A DNA stretch of 64,000 nt from Pholis gunnellus (GCA_910591455.2 OU342804.1:28242281-28306280), one strand, 5' to 3'; positions 37,996-51,489 are shown, numbered from the stretch's first letter. Notes: a model not told the origin generated them from the letters alone. Numbers and translations are program-made.

Positions 37996-40900
37996 GTGAG
38001 TGTTTGTATTTTCAAATTTAACCCTACAGTTTATTTGTTTTTGTTTTTTATACTACTTGTTTGTCTGTCATCGTTATACACACACACACCCACACACCCA
38101 CAAACACATCACTTAATGTTGGATGGTCACTGTTAAGATAGTAACCATGGGGAAATTTGTTGACTTTGTGTTGCAGTTCATAAAAAGCTGTTAAGCACTG
38201 GTGCTCAAAGTTCTGGACCCTGATGGAATTATAAATCTCCAGGAAGGCTTTGCTAGACAGAATTTATACCGAATGCTATGCCCATTCATATGCCTTGCTC
38301 AATGGCATCTCAAGTTGTTGAGTCATTCACCTCCCCTGCTTTGATCACCCCAGGCTGTCAAGAAATTGAAACAGCTTTTTTCAGGTTGTTTGAGGTCTCT
38401 AAAGCAGAGCAGCAGCCACTCAGGGGCTTGTGGGTCTCTGCCATTTTTATGATGTGGGAGAGATGATGCTTCAGTGATGCCCTGCTTAACCCTCACACAT
38501 TTACATATTCTCTCACAGTGAGGTGAGCTGTACTGCCACAGTCTACTTCTGCTGGTTGGTAAGCAACGTATCTACTTGAGCATCTGGGCTTTGATGCCTT
38601 GATCAACCGCTCGCTGAGCCCTGCCCGGCTTAGTCACTGTTGCAACACCTGTTGATGGTAAATTTACCACCCAAAGTTTTTTTAATGGTGGTAGACAATT
38701 ACCTTGCATGGCACCTGGATTCTCGCAACGACAGTTTCTCGTGATTACACATCACACAAAAATCCATCTTGTCAGGCTTCAAGTAACACTTTTGCATGCG
38801 GTTAGCCAGTGCACGGACCAATCAGCGTCATGGAGCTACTGGCAGTTATGGGCTTAACAACACTAGTGGCTCCAAAAGAGGTTATTGTAGATATAGCATC
38901 AGTTATATCATGACTGGAGAGTGTTTCTTCACTGAAAGAAGAACAAAGAACGGCACTGAAGGCTTTTCTCAATGGAAAAGAGGTTTTTGCTCTTCTCCTG
39001 ACTGAAAGTCTGATTGATCGATGGTTCATCCAATCACCTGCCAAGGTTTTGTGCAAAGTGCCTGTCCTCTTCCAAACAGTTTCCAATGACTGTTGGAAAA
39101 CTGCAAGGTAGAAAAGGCACACTTCCCCTTATAGCAGGCAACCATCAATTTTGCCAGAATGTTTAGCTCCATGAGTTGGTTCTAAATGCCAGGGAGTTTT
39201 TATAATTAGTTTCTAATTGTATTGAGCCCAATCGTGTTTTTCCTAAACATACCAAGGTGGTTTTGCTACCTTAACGGAAGTTTACCTTATCTTAAGTCCA
39301 ACCATGATGACTTCCCCTAACCTAAGTGGTTTTGTTTGAATTCACAATGTTAACCACGTCTTTGCTGTAACGGTAGGCTGAGCTACCTGCTGCGTTTGTA
39401 AGCGCCTGACAGAGCATCAGTATGTGACGAGCTGGATTGAGAACTTGTTGTGATATCTCAGGTAACGTTGGCAGGGGTTGCTGAAGTTGCTGAAGATAGA
39501 CAAAGCCACTAATGTTAGCTTATATTCTGGTATAGTAGGGTCCAGGACCACACAACATAATTCAGTATAAAATGCTGCTTGGCCTTGGAAGTAATACTGG
39601 GTTACTACTGTAGGTAGCAGCAGCACTCTCACCACAGCCCCTTTACCACTGCTTTGAACAATTCAAAGTCAGAAAGACTCAGTATGACGTAGCATTCATG
39701 TGGTAGTTGCCCAGGAAACCCAAGTTTTTAGTCATTCTCTTTAGTGGTACTTGCGTCAGCGACTCAGCGTGCATAACGCTTTCATTTTAACCCCTAACAG
39801 ACCAGCCACAGAGTAAACAAGCTACTTTCCCACCGCGTTAGCTGGTGACGTGTGAATGTTTGTAAAGCAGCCAGTGCAGTCATATTGCTGGAACGATGCT
39901 TTGGCCAGCTCTCGCGCTCCATCGTAAATCTCCCGTCTGTGATGTGTGGTTTGGCCTTAGGCTGTTGTGGCAGCCTCGCTGTTGACGGCTTAAACTAAGT
40001 GGGCTGGTCTGATCTCTGACCTTTGTCAGAGTCTTCTTCCATCTCCATATGAAGGGCCATTCCTTCTAATCAGCCGTGGATTATAAAGCAGCGTGGCCGG
40101 CGACGGAAACGGATGGGCGCCGACGAGCTGCATTTAGGGCAGGCGAGGACTTCACGGTGCCACACATACACACACACCCACGCAGTGAGGCAGGTGAGAG
40201 AGAGGCGTTTGGGTGATAAGAGTGTGAAACATTAAAGCAGCGGTGTGTGAGGAAGCTCAGCCGTAGAAGGGAGAGTGACAGGCCAGTTGATACTAATAAT
40301 GCTGAGCAGTGAGGAGGAGGGCAGGGGGAGGAGAGGAGAGAGGGATGAAGGCTGGGAAGAAGGGACAGATAGATGGCAGTCAGGGCTCACACTCACACAC
40401 TCAGACGCAGAGCAATGCACTTTACTGTTATGTGTGTGTCTGAGCCAGTGGCAGCCAGTCTACCATGCGGCCATTAATTTGCCCACAATTACTCTCTGAT
40501 GTCCTGGCTGGAGGCCTCGGACTGGAGTTTCCCTGACACCGTTTCATTTTGTTTCATGGCTCTGTCTCTGTCCTTTTCCCCCTACACTCCCCAGAACTCT
40601 GCCGTTTGCAGAAACTCCCGTTTGTAGAGGTGTGACACGTAGCATTTTGACATCTTGAAGATTATTTTGAGACACTAATATGTAGTCTGTGGACTGAGTC
40701 CAGCAGGATCCAGTTCGGTCTGAAAATGTGTGCTAGACTTTTGAGTTTGAATTTGTCAGCTTATTTAGTAGGACATAATTTAACATTTGTTGCTCTTGGC
40801 TTTATGTATATAACTCCTTTTCTGTTTTTATGCGTGTATAATTGTATGTACTGTCTGTGTACAAGCATGAGCATGCATTGGTGCAAAACAACAATGTCAA

Positions 40901-41877
40901 AAATGATAATGTCTTTTCTGTTTCTTTCACCTGAGGCTTGGGTCTGGCTAAAGCTCTGGGTATCAAATGTCAGGCTTTGACAGGCACCTTGTGGTGTCAG
41001 ACTTAGGAGTGCATTTAAGGTTGTTCATATAAAAATGAATTGTTCATAGAAATGCCATTACCAATTTTTTTCTGACGTCGATATGATTGCAGATCGTCAA
41101 TGATCCATATCGGCCCGAAACCAATCTTTTTTTTTTTTATAGCAGCTGGTATACAAGGATCCAGACTAACTTTATTCAACACCGCCCCAAAAAATGATTT
41201 GAACCGTCCCGAAGACAGAGTAAACTGTCAAAATCTATATTGTTTTCCTTCTACTTTGTTTGTTTGTTTGTCATCTATATTGTCATCTCTTATTTGTCAA
41301 AAAAAACAATATAAATTAATAATCGATAGCTGAGCAATCGGGGTCATCCCTAATTGTTCATCAACACTTTTTCCCATATAGTCTCAAGTTTTTATCACGC
41401 ATGACAGACGTAAGCTTCTTCCTATTTACATCAATCCACCTCCTACATGTATTCAACGTAGTCTTGACAGCAAGCGTTCTTATTTTCAAGAGTTTATAAG
41501 CGAATGAGGAAAGCACAACAAATTGTTTTCAATTGGCAATGCGAGTTATCATAAAAACCATTTGACCTCGTAGAGATTCAGAAAATATGCAATCAATTAT
41601 ATACAATAGAGAGCACATCGGGTCTTCTCATTCGGGCCAGTTAGGCTGCTTGAACTTATTTATTGTGATAATAGGTGCATCAACAGGTTCATACAGTGGA
41701 TATTAAACAGAAAAAAAGACTTATTCTAGTGCATCCACTGTGCATGCTGCCATAAGAAATCTCACAGAAAGTGTGAAACTCAGTTTATGTATTTATTGTA
41801 ACTGTTGGAGTAAACCACAGCCATTCAAGTTTTATTCTCAGCCACTGATGCCTGCTTTGCGTGTTTCTGTGTTTCAG
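37996..41877. other. Intron between the microexon and the stalk exon
   Basis: A 3.9-kb interval containing a short CA-rich run (38079-38107) and ordinary intronic sequence. No further exon with good splice sites and Trk-like content was found. Confidence 0.5.
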
Positions 41878-41933
41878 TTCCTTCGACGCCGTCAGGTGGT
41901 GATTCTGGCCGACCAGATGAAGACACTTTCGGG
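41878..41933 (+). CDS. ntrk3: ntrk3 (TrkC) exon: extracellular stalk
   Basis: This 56-nt exon follows a TTTCAG acceptor and ends at GGG|GTGAGT, entering in phase 1 and leaving in phase 0. It encodes V-PSTPSGGDSGRPDEDTFG. The closing EDTFG is the conserved TrkC motif just before the membrane helix, and the Pro/Ser/Gly-rich part is the variable stalk between Ig-C2 domain 2 and the membrane. The short length and phase pattern agree with the equivalent exon in Trk genes. The following intron is 1,159 nt. Confidence 0.9.
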
Positions 41934-43092
41934 GTGAGTTTTCTCCCTAATGATGTTGATGAAACAGCTGCTAAAGACGTTGCCCCCGGACTCAGGGGAG
42001 CTGCTGCGCGTCTCGACACGAATCTTAACCGCTTTTGTCAGACGACCCTTGGAGGGGGTTTGTTCTGTGTGTTGACATGCAGCGCCAAGGCACAAAGCCT
42101 ACAATACACCAATAGATGTTACATCATGTTCTTTTCCGAGCTGTATGTTTGGACAATAATAATGTTGATGATGTACTCTGTAGAGTTTTTTTAAACCAGC
42201 AACCACTGTTGTCCAGTAGATAAAAAGAGATGCTAACACTGACGATGTTAATGGGCTTTTTTAATGGCCGACATTTTGCCATGTGCTAGCAGGTGGAATA
42301 ATGACACCGATAATGGCCGCTTACTCATGTAAGCTAGTTAGCTGGGCATGCTAATAGTTGAAGCTTACGTTAAACACACTTTTAAATAAATTCCTTATAC
42401 CTTTGCTCATGTGTTTTTGCTGTTACAAGGTTTTTTCTCAACACAGCCCCACGTACACCCCTTAATTAAATACATGAAGAAATCCAAAGCTGGACAGGCT
42501 TGCCGTTTTCATATCAGATATTTTGACTTGTCATAGCGGGAAAAGCAAGTAAAATGAATTTCATTAACGCAGTTTAAATCTTAAGTTTTAGATTAATTTC
42601 CTTTTTGATAAGAAAACAACTGTTTATTAGATTAATAAACAGTACATTAAATATGAGAACATTTAATCCTGTTGGTTATGATGAGAAGCAAACTGTCTTG
42701 CGTAAACCAAAAAAAGGTGTGTTCGGTATTTATTCATTGCTTACACAAATTAGTAAAGTTTCTGAAATTTGCTCAGAATAAATTATTGTAATGATGATGA
42801 TGATGAGACAGCTTTAAAGTAGCTACTGCAGTTTTATTTTCAAGCTGCTCTGAGAGTAAGTCTTGCTGTACACAAGGATTATATTGAAATTATATTCTGT
42901 CAACTGGAATACATCGCAGCCAAGACAGGTATTGAGGTTTTTTTTCTTCCCCCAGACTGCTGTAATCTATGAGAAAGCAGTCGTCACAATCTAGTGGATT
43001 AAACAACGATTTGCCGTGTTGAAGGTGATCAGAAATCTGGAGAGGATTACGACGTGAACACAGTCTGACGCAGCGTTTTTCCTTCCTCTCAG
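41934..43092. other. Intron before the transmembrane exon
   Basis: 1,159 nt. No feature recognised apart from a short ATG/GAT run near 42793-42806. Confidence 0.5.
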
Positions 43093-43195
43093 GTTTCCAT
43101 CGCCGTGGGTTTGGCGGGCTTCGCTTGCGTCCTCCTGCTCGTCCTTTTTGTTCTCATCAACAAATACGGCCGGCGCTCCAAATTCGGTATGAAAG
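43093..43195 (+). CDS. ntrk3: ntrk3 (TrkC) exon: transmembrane helix and juxtamembrane start
   Basis: This 103-nt exon has a CTCTCAG acceptor and a GTAAGT donor, phase 0 to phase 1. It encodes VSIAVGLAGFACVLLLVLFV, then LINKYGRRSKFGMK and the first base of a Gly codon. The hydrophobic run of about 23 residues is the single membrane-spanning helix. KYGRRSKFGMK is the basic stop-transfer segment, almost identical to vertebrate TrkC. No later ntrk3 exon (rest of the juxtamembrane region, kinase domain or truncated-isoform tail) was recognised between 43196 and 64000, so the next intron is at least 20.8 kb if the gene continues. Confidence 0.96.
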
Positions 43196-43810
43196 GTAAG
43201 TCTACACGAATAGGCAGACAGGCAGATAGCTTTGTTTTTTTCTGGCCTTTCTGCCAGTTGCATCATTGTGCAGCAAAATCCATTCGAACGGCTAATGTTC
43301 AGAACCTTTGTTCATCAGAAAATGTACATCTGCAGCTACTGTAGGAGTCCTACTTTTACTGCACTTTACAGAATCACTGCACTTTAGTCACATCCCCAAG
43401 AGGACTTGTTTAAAAAAAATGGATGGGACTATTACACTGGAGTCTTGTCTTGCTGTATGCATCGGGAGTCCTGCTCAATGCTGTACATTTGCAAGCACCC
43501 TGCTATGTAGAGCGATCGCGGAAGAGATCCTGAATTAATTAGCGGACCCGGCGCTGTCGATCACGCTGAGAAATGAAATAGGATCAAACATGTTTTTTGT
43601 CCATGCTGAGCTTTCATTTTGTGTCAGCTCCAGGTTTTTGCTCGTCTCTCCGGCGTTGGCATCGTGGAAGAGGCAAAAAGCCGCCGTGGTGCTGATTTAA
43701 GAACAGGGAGAGCAGAGAGACGCCAGTAGCGGCTCAGGTCCTGTGGTTCAGTCTCAAGTGTTTTATCAGTTGGCAGGCCGAGTGGTGGCATTTGCTCGTG
43801 TTTGGTGTTT

Positions 43811-43831
43811 GGGGGGGGGGGGGGGGGGGGG
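43811..43831 (+). repeat. Poly-G run, 21 nt
   Basis: Twenty-one consecutive G on the non-template strand, the third such run in the window. Confidence 0.95.
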
Positions 43832-45643
43832 TATTACCTGTGTGTGGATTCCAGCTTATGATCCTAAATGTACACATTTCTTCTGGTTCTGTTTATATCG
43901 ACTCATTGCTCCTTCCCGTCAATTCCTAGCATTATTCACTTTTTTAAAATCTTCATTCACACGATGTTCTAATGGCGTGCCGCCGTGACCTCGACGCCTC
44001 AAACCATGCGTGTTCCTCATTTCATACCGTAAGCATGGCGTAAAGTAGCATTAGCTGCTGCCACCCCTTAATTACCTACTTTACAGGATTAGAGTTCGTT
44101 ACCTCGGTAAAGAACTCTCCGCTGTAATTATTTAGGGGGTGGCAATTATTGCATTGGCCCTAAAGCTCGCTCTAATCAAGGATGTTAATGAAGCTTTACA
44201 GACAAGTCATATGAATTTAAGCCGCGCTAACACACTATAGTTTGATGCCGAGAAAACAATAGTGTCAATTCCTGATAAGGAATAAAAGATGTCGGGAAGA
44301 AGAGATCACGTCGAGTGCATGATGGCAGTTTCACCCTTTGTGTGGGTGTGTACAGTGAGACTACACACACATTGCCACAGCTGCTTGCTAATGATGCGGT
44401 AACTGTCTTACTTCGATATACGGTAGATGACAATGTGTTTTACACACAATAGAGTAGTTTGATATTTATGATATCCATTCATAACCATGTAAAAGCCATG
44501 TAAAACTCAACCAACCTTGAACCTGCAATTCAGCACTGCCTTATTTTTACACTTGCATTCGACTACAAGGAGGCTCTGCTTCGTGTTGCCGGCAGCGTTT
44601 GGAGCGTAGCATGTTTTTAATGCTCGGAGCGCCCGGTGTTACCTGGGGAGTTATTTCAACTCTTCTGCAAAAAGGTGCTTCAAATGCATTTTCAGTACTC
44701 TCGTCTGTGGAGCGATGAGGAGCGTAATCTATCTCCTTGATGGCAAGGTTCAAAGTTCTCTTGGACACTGCAGGGCGTCATTTATAAAATTGCGTCGCCC
44801 GGCCATCTCACCGAGCGCCACAAAGGCTCTCCTGACACACTTGCTGCTTCGTACAATGTGTTAAGATTGCCCGCTTTGCTCAAGGGCACCTCAACATTTT
44901 CTGTCAAGAGACAGAGAAAGCTTTTTTTAATACATTTTTTTTACTCTGCTCAAATTATTTCCCCAGTCATTTGTGCTCAGCTGCCTTGTTCAAGGTAACA
45001 ACTAGTTTTATGAATTGCTATGATGGTGCAAGAAAAAGGTTGAGTATACCTCCAGTTTGAGCTATTATCACTATTGATGATTTCTTTTTCTCCACTTGTT
45101 ACAGTAAGGTCAGTGTTATGTGGAGCATATATTGCAGCATGGTGTGCTTCTGCCCTGTTCAACTGTTGCCATAATGTCTAGCTTCATGTCTTCATGTAAT
45201 GATTAATCGTGCTGAATTCAAAATTCTGCCACCACACGACTCTCAACACAGCGACGGCTGATTCGGCTAACGGTTGCTAGCAGCCGTCTTTAACGTACAG
45301 TCACTCCAACATTCCCCATGACCTGCACTCGCACAAAGTGGTTCCAACAGCGCAGACAATGGCAACAGTGCTGACAGAGGGGTGAGCGCTACGCTTCCAG
45401 AATGTAGGCGTCGGTGGGGGATGTTATCGCCTGTAACCACCACGTGTGAGCGGTTCAGAGTAGCGGCCGTGAGCTAGCCAGAGGGCGCACACTCTCCTGA
45501 GCTGAAAGCATGCTAAAACCACAGAGATGGTGTGCTGTTCTCTCCACTGTCACTGTGAGTGATTGAAGGTATAAAGCAGGTGATTGTCAGCATGGACTCT
45601 TTCAGGACGTCACACTGTCCTTTACAAGAGCCTGATTTGTCCA

Positions 45644-45648
<5 letters not shown>

Positions 45649-45697
<49 letters not shown>

Positions 45698-45966
45698 CCC
45701 TCCCACGCTTGTTCTGGAGAATCAGCTGGAAGGCCTGAAGAAGTCATTACCTTTGGTTGGAGCCATAATGGATTTTCGCTCCACTAAATCACTGTGGCTC
45801 TTTTGGCTGTTTGAGTTTGATCACCGACCGTTTCTGAGCATCCAATAAAAACTCTGTTTTTGGGTGGTTTTCTTTCTTTCTTTTCTTTTCTTTTTTTTAT
45901 GTGGCTGGAGGGTGTGTGTGTGTGTGTTTGTGTGCGTGCCTGTGTGTGTGTGTGTGTGTGTGTGTG
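45649..45966. repeat. Two GT microsatellites
   Basis: A pure GT run at about 45649-45693 and an interrupted GT run at about 45912-45966, separated by about 220 nt of unique sequence. Confidence 0.9.
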
Positions 45967-47384
45967 TTTGTGAGCTACATTCAATTGATTTGCTAGAATT
46001 TCAAGGCCCGCCGCCAGGTCTGTCCACTGGCTGCCCCGCATTTACCGCTCTGACTGATATACTCCCGCTCCGTTTATGTGGTTGTAATTGTGGTTTTATG
46101 AAAGGTGCTTCACCTGTCTGCATGTGTTCGCGTGTGCGCACGAAAATGGATTCGCACTGTAGATAACCTGTTGCTCTGATCAATATGTTGTCAACTTGCC
46201 TCCAAGCCAAAGCATCTTGCCGTGTAAGCAGCGGTCTTATTTTTTACAGTGAATCACACCAGTGGGTTTGAAGTGTCTTTCACACAGATTTTTGTCAGAA
46301 GGGAATCAATAATGCGTCTTTAGAAAAAGACACTCAGCATGTCAGTAATGCATATCATGCTCCCCTGTCATCTTTTATTATGTTCTGGTAGAAAATGACC
46401 CTAACCCCTGCTGCAGAAAGTGCAGCCAATATACAACAAAGTGTATATCATTTTGTCACCTTCGCTGTCTTAGAAAAAGCAGAGATCTCCTTAAAAAAAG
46501 CAGAGTTCGTGGCATTTTGTGTTAAGATCTATTCGTTGCTCCGTCTTTTTTTCAGAGTTTTGCAAAAGCGGGAAAAAAAAGTGATTTTTAGCATTTCTCT
46601 AGTTTGGATGAACACTTATTACGAAATCTGGGGGTAAAAAAACACAATAAGATAATAAAACACGAAAAAACAGAAACCTGACTGATCTTTTGACTTCGCT
46701 GTTAAATACTTTTTGTCACCGTAACAATACAGTAACTCATCCCCGGTCTGAATTTTGGAAATAAAACCATTTTGAACTAATTTTGGGGATCCCAATAGGG
46801 CTCAGGAATTAATGCCACATTGTGCTGCATTCTGGGTATTTCTGGGGCTCATCCACAACAGTTGTTGGCAGCTGCTGTGTGTTTATATAAGGAGCAGATG
46901 ATGCTGGCGCTATTTTTGGCTACGTGTCACTGCAGAGTTTAGGCTGAAAATATACAATGAACAAACAAAGGCAGCGAAGGTAGAGAGTGACAAATGATGG
47001 AGGAGACATCATTGAGTGGCATTTATTTTAGGAAAGCAGGACACTGGTAGTTATTCATTAGTAGTTCAAAGATGTATATGCTTTTCTGAAACAAGAAACT
47101 TGATATTCTTTGACTTTTCTTTTTGTATGTAGAATCAATACAGTAAAAATTCCCTCCTAAAACTTTCTTTGTAATGCACATCTGCAGAGCTGTATGGCTT
47201 TTGGTGGCAAAGTTAGGAGGAAGTTACTTCAACGACACAAGCACATAACCATCCATAAAAGCACAGCTTGTCGCTTTATTACATTTTTGTATAAATGAAT
47301 CACACATGATATAACTTGTTTAATAGAGGTAGAGTTGTTTGTTGTTGTTTACAATCGGGCCTAAAATTCAGGATTGCGTATTGA

Positions 47385-48310
47385 GTCTATGCACTGATAC
47401 GATATCACGTTAGCTTATCATTTATCAGCTAAGGGAGCGACGCATGTCACTCGCTACCCGATCAGTGCGATCTGCCTCGATCGGTACTGCACATGTGCAG
47501 CATGAGATGAGCCAGAGGGGAGATTAGCTCACATAGGTACTTGCGGCGAGTTAGATGTTAGCCAGAGCTAGAAATTTGGTAATATTCTACACCGGAAATT
47601 CTGTCAAACTTCTATGGCATTAATGATTCTCTCTATGTATTTGGTTATATTTCACAAAGGGCTTAACTGGAGCCAGGCAATACAACAATGAAAATCATTC
47701 AAATATACACGTATGGATGTGGTATCGGCAAGTTCATGTATCGGAATCGGGAAGGAATAAATGGGATTGGAGCACCTCTAATTGGAAAGCTCGAGCGGTT
47801 CTAGTTTGCACGCTGTGGTACCTTCACACAGAGCCAGGCTAGCTGGTAACAGGCTTTATGCTAAGCTAAGCTAACTAGGCTGCTGACTGTAGGTTCATAT
47901 TTACATATTTGCTCTTGGCAAGGAAGCAACAAAGCAAATTGTATACTATTTACATTAAATACTGGCATTTTAATTCCTGTTTAAGACCTATTTGTTGCTG
48001 CATTTAAAAGGTTAACACTTAAACTGTAATTGCTGTCAACTTGTAAATATTTTTACCAAGTTGCTTTTGTACAATTTATTATTCAGTACATTTATATTCA
48101 TGTAATTATTTGTTGCATGTTACAAGTTAGGAAAGCAGTTTTTAAGTCAACCCTGATGTTGCCTTAAACACAAAAGAATGATGCAGTCACTTTAACACAG
48201 TGAGGTTTGTCAATTAAAGACTGTATCTAATCAGTACTTTGTATCGGCCGACACCCAGGTATCGCTATCGGTATCCAGACTGAAAAAGTTGGATCGGTGC
48301 ATCCCCAGTG
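47385..48310. repeat. Decayed interspersed repeats with ATCGG-type words
   Basis: GCACTGATACGATATCACG, GTGGTATCGGCAAGTTCATG, TATCGGAATCGGGAAGG, TTGTATCGGCCGACACCCAG and GGATCGGTGCATCCCC look like parts of a known kind of fish non-autonomous element whose ends contain such words. Copies appear nested or broken. Class and ends cannot be fixed from sequence alone. Confidence 0.4.
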
Positions 48311-51004
48311 CAGAATGCATCTGAAAGAAATGTGGCCCTCAGTCTTTAACCCTTTTAAATACGATGCTGACCGAGGCAAATGGCCGACTAATGAATGCTG
48401 AGATGCCAAGAAGTCGGGGTGAGATGAAGCAGAGTTGGGAGGCTACCTGTGACTCAACGTGAGCAGACACTGTTGTCATTTCATCCGATTGAGCCGTCGA
48501 GCTGTTTGGCTAACGCTGTTACTCTGAGTGCTCAGTGGAGCGCGTTGTGTGAGGTCAAACTGATTTTTAAGACATTCTTCACAGTTTTCAGGTTTTCAGA
48601 CATACAGATGACATATAGGAAAATCCCAGAGACGACCAGAACCCACTGACACACACACCTGCTTCACACACACACACACACACACATCACACACACACAA
48701 TCTGTACCCTGCGGCATCCTGCTAGCCTCTGTGATCCAGGCGTGTGTGTGTCAAGGCGGCTTACTCTCCTCTCCGCTACATTACCTGAACCAGGCCTGGG
48801 GATGATCAGGCCCACACACACACACACACACAGACACAGACACTGCAGCATTTACCGCATCACTGCCTCGCTTGGCCTCCAGTGGCCGGCGTGAGCTCTG
48901 CCCCTTAAGCGGTGAGACATGTCCATCCGCAGACAGACGGCACTCTGCGTCTGGACGATTGTCAAGCACACACACTCAGCCAAGGATCTTTCAATTAAAC
49001 GTGATTTACATAGTCCATTCAACACAAAGCCATGCATGCAACGGAGTGGTGGAAAGTTACTAGGTGCAGTTATGCAAGTACAGCACAATATTTCCATTTC
49101 ATAATGCTTCTACTTCGCTTCATTTCAGACAAACATTGTACTTTTTCCTCCACTACATTTATCTGACAAAAACCTATAGTGACTTTGTAAAATGTGACAT
49201 TGTTAATGTTTTAACTAGATAATAACTTATACAAAGTACAGTAGTTAACATGAGCTCCACCTCGACCACCTGCAACATTAAAATGCTGACTAATTGTAAT
49301 TTATAAGTAATACAAATAGATATAATTTCCGAAGCAACGCATTCAATATTAAGCACCAGTTTCATCAATTCGTCATGCTATATATATATATATATATATA
49401 TATTTCAAATAAAGATAGCTCACTCAGCCAATTTCACACGCTGAACAACATAATTGATTTCAACATTTGTTATGTCAGCAAGATGATCCTATTCCGGTGT
49501 AAATTACGTGGGATAGTGGAAAACATCTGGATGAAGTGGTGATGACAGAGAGCAGCATTACAGAAGGATCAGTTTACACATCAGGGATTCTGAGCAATGT
49601 CTTAAAAAGAAGAATGTTTTTTTGCTTCATCTTTTCCCAGAAAAGAAGGCCCCATTTTTTTTTTTCCCCAGGAAGTAAAGTTCGTCTTCCATCATGTCTG
49701 TCGTCAGATCGCCGGGCGCTTTCAGTGAACACTAGAAGGATATAGATGCTGCCTGCGACCGCTCAGCTGCAGCATTATCTCACATGTCGTTCCTCAGCTC
49801 TTTTTGCACCTTATATGGAAAATGAAAATACGAAGAAAAAAAAGTGGCCTGTTTACTTATTTATCTCACTTAAAAGTTGCATGAGAGCCTTCCCTGGGAG
49901 TTTTGCCTGTCCCTGGATGGATATACGGAGTGCAGGGTGGCCTAGGGTTGTTTTGTGTATTTCAGTACAAATAGGATTGCTATTTATTGTTTTTTATTTT
50001 ATTCTGGACCTTGGACTGTCAGCACAAGACTGCTAACAGCTAAGTGCCCTCTGTCCTCTCGGTGTCCTTGTGCAGAGCCGCAGCCCCGCTCTATCTGTAT
50101 TGCATTGCAAAGTAACTTCCCGGGCTTGCAGAGTGGTTTTGTTAAAATGCACTTTGACTGGGTGTTTGGAAGCCTCTTCCCTTCTTTAAGTCTTAGCTAT
50201 CAATAGTTCAGAAGGTTGCCGTGGGTCCTCTGAGTTTAACAATGGCTGAAAACGTCTTTAAAGTTTCAGCACATGGCAGAACACTGACGTAGGAGCGGAG
50301 GAAGAAGCCATACTTTTTCAACCGCCAGCTTTCAGAGCTTCTTTGGCTTCCTCCCCACAGGGGAGTTGTTTAAAAAAAATATCATGTTTGCTTCCATTTT
50401 TTTTGTTCCAGCCACAGAAAGAGTCTAGCTGTGTGAGAGACATTTTGTCTTGTAATGAATACACATGTAGTTGCACTTTAAATCATTTAAGAGGCAGGAC
50501 TGTCTTCGACGCGGCTGAACAATAGGTCCATAGAAATGCATCAGGGACAACTTCTACATCTTCCTGTTTCAATTAGTATTGATCAGGGAAAGCTCCACAA
50601 CTGCTTCATTGTGTGCTTAATCTGGAGCAGAGAAAAACGTCATTCCAAACAGCAAGCACAGTGCTTTTGTTCCGATGCCATTCCAATTAATTAGTATTGT
50701 TAGAGCGAGCGCAGCGCCTAACCATTTCTGAATTTTCACACTCAAAACCTTCACGTAGCTTATTGCAGCACCACATTTCTTAATTTATTTTCTTTTTTTC
50801 AGCTTTTTTACAGTTGGCCACTTCTTTTTGAAGACCTGGGTTTTGCTTGAATTCACAGTTGGGGGACTTTGTATATTTAACTCTTCTGCTGTAATCACTC
50901 TGTAACTACTAACCTCTGTAGCCAGTGGGATGCTGCTCCGCCATTGTAAATCACATCGTTGGCACATTCTGGGTACAGAAGCATTCATGCCGCACCACCT
51001 TTTT
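48311..51004. other. Non-coding interval before the tandem array
   Basis: No exon recognised. It has short CA runs (48668-48685 and 48811-48831) and a TA repeat (49380-49405). It ends in unique sequence that abuts the first 41-bp palindrome at 51005. Confidence 0.5.
49380..49405. repeat. (TA)n microsatellite
   Basis: A TA run of about 26 nt, seen directly. Confidence 0.93.
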
Positions 51005-51172
51005 AGGGCCCGAGCCGCCGACAACGTCGGGCCGGCGAAGGCCCTATTGAAATTGTAGGCGTTATTAGGGCCCGAGCCACCGACAACGTCGGGCCAGCGA
51101 AGGCCCTATTGAGTTTCTAGGGATTATTATTAGGGCCCGAGCCGCCGACAACGTCGGGCCGGCGAAGGCCCT
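51005..51172. repeat. Three iterated 41-bp nested palindromes opening the array
   Basis: Copies at 51005-51045, 51067-51107 and 51132-51172. Each has outer arms AGGGCC / GGCCCT and an inner hairpin CCGAC-AAC-GTCGG. Each is followed by CTATTGAAATTGTAG or CTATTGAGTTTCTA, and the linkers are AT-rich (TTATTATTAG). Confidence 0.95.
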
Positions 51173-51478
51173 ATTGAGTTTCTAAGGGTTCTTATTATTA
51201 TGATTCTTATATTTGTGGGGAATGAGCTAGTAGGGGCACTTGCCATGCATGAAAACTCACCAAATTTGCACACCTCTCAGGTCTGGTGGAGAAACTCTGC
51301 TGCGCAAGGTTGCATACTTGTGTGTAAAAAAATGGCTCTCTAGCGCCCCCTACAAGGCGGGCCGGCCACGCCCCTCGGCCAGTTTGTCCGATTGACTTGA
51401 AATTCGACACACATGTCCGAATCCGCTAGATCTAAAAAAAAGCCTCTCAGACCCCGAAACTGCGCCTGGAAAAATTTT

Positions 51479-51489
51479 CCGCCATCTTG
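51479..51489. promoter_or_regulatory. YY1-like motif, representative of the array
   Basis: CCGCCATCTTG resembles the YY1 consensus. Further GGCCATTTTG words lie at 51971-51980, 52685-52694 and 52968-52977 in unit 1 and recur in the other units. Short motif, so a weak call on its own. Confidence 0.35.

Larger units (their letters stand above)
43196..47384. other. Start of the large intron after the transmembrane exon
   Basis: No further ntrk3 exon recognised. It contains a poly-G run (43811-43831) and GT repeats (45649-45693 and 45912-45966). The stretch 44060-44220 (CTGTAATTATTTAGGGGGTG, GGCAATTATTGCATTGGCCC, ATCAAGGATGTTAATGAAGC) is repeat-free with TAATTA-like words and could be conserved regulatory sequence, which is a guess. 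Confidence 0.4.

Noticed and set aside
50700..50740. GTTAGAGCGAGCGCAGCGCC with CTAAC as a degenerate relative of the 41-bp palindrome
   Set aside because: Only the general shape is similar; the sequence match is too poor to call.
43196..51004. Search for the next ntrk3 juxtamembrane or kinase exon
   Set aside because: No stretch with Trk juxtamembrane or kinase motifs between valid AG and GT sites was seen.
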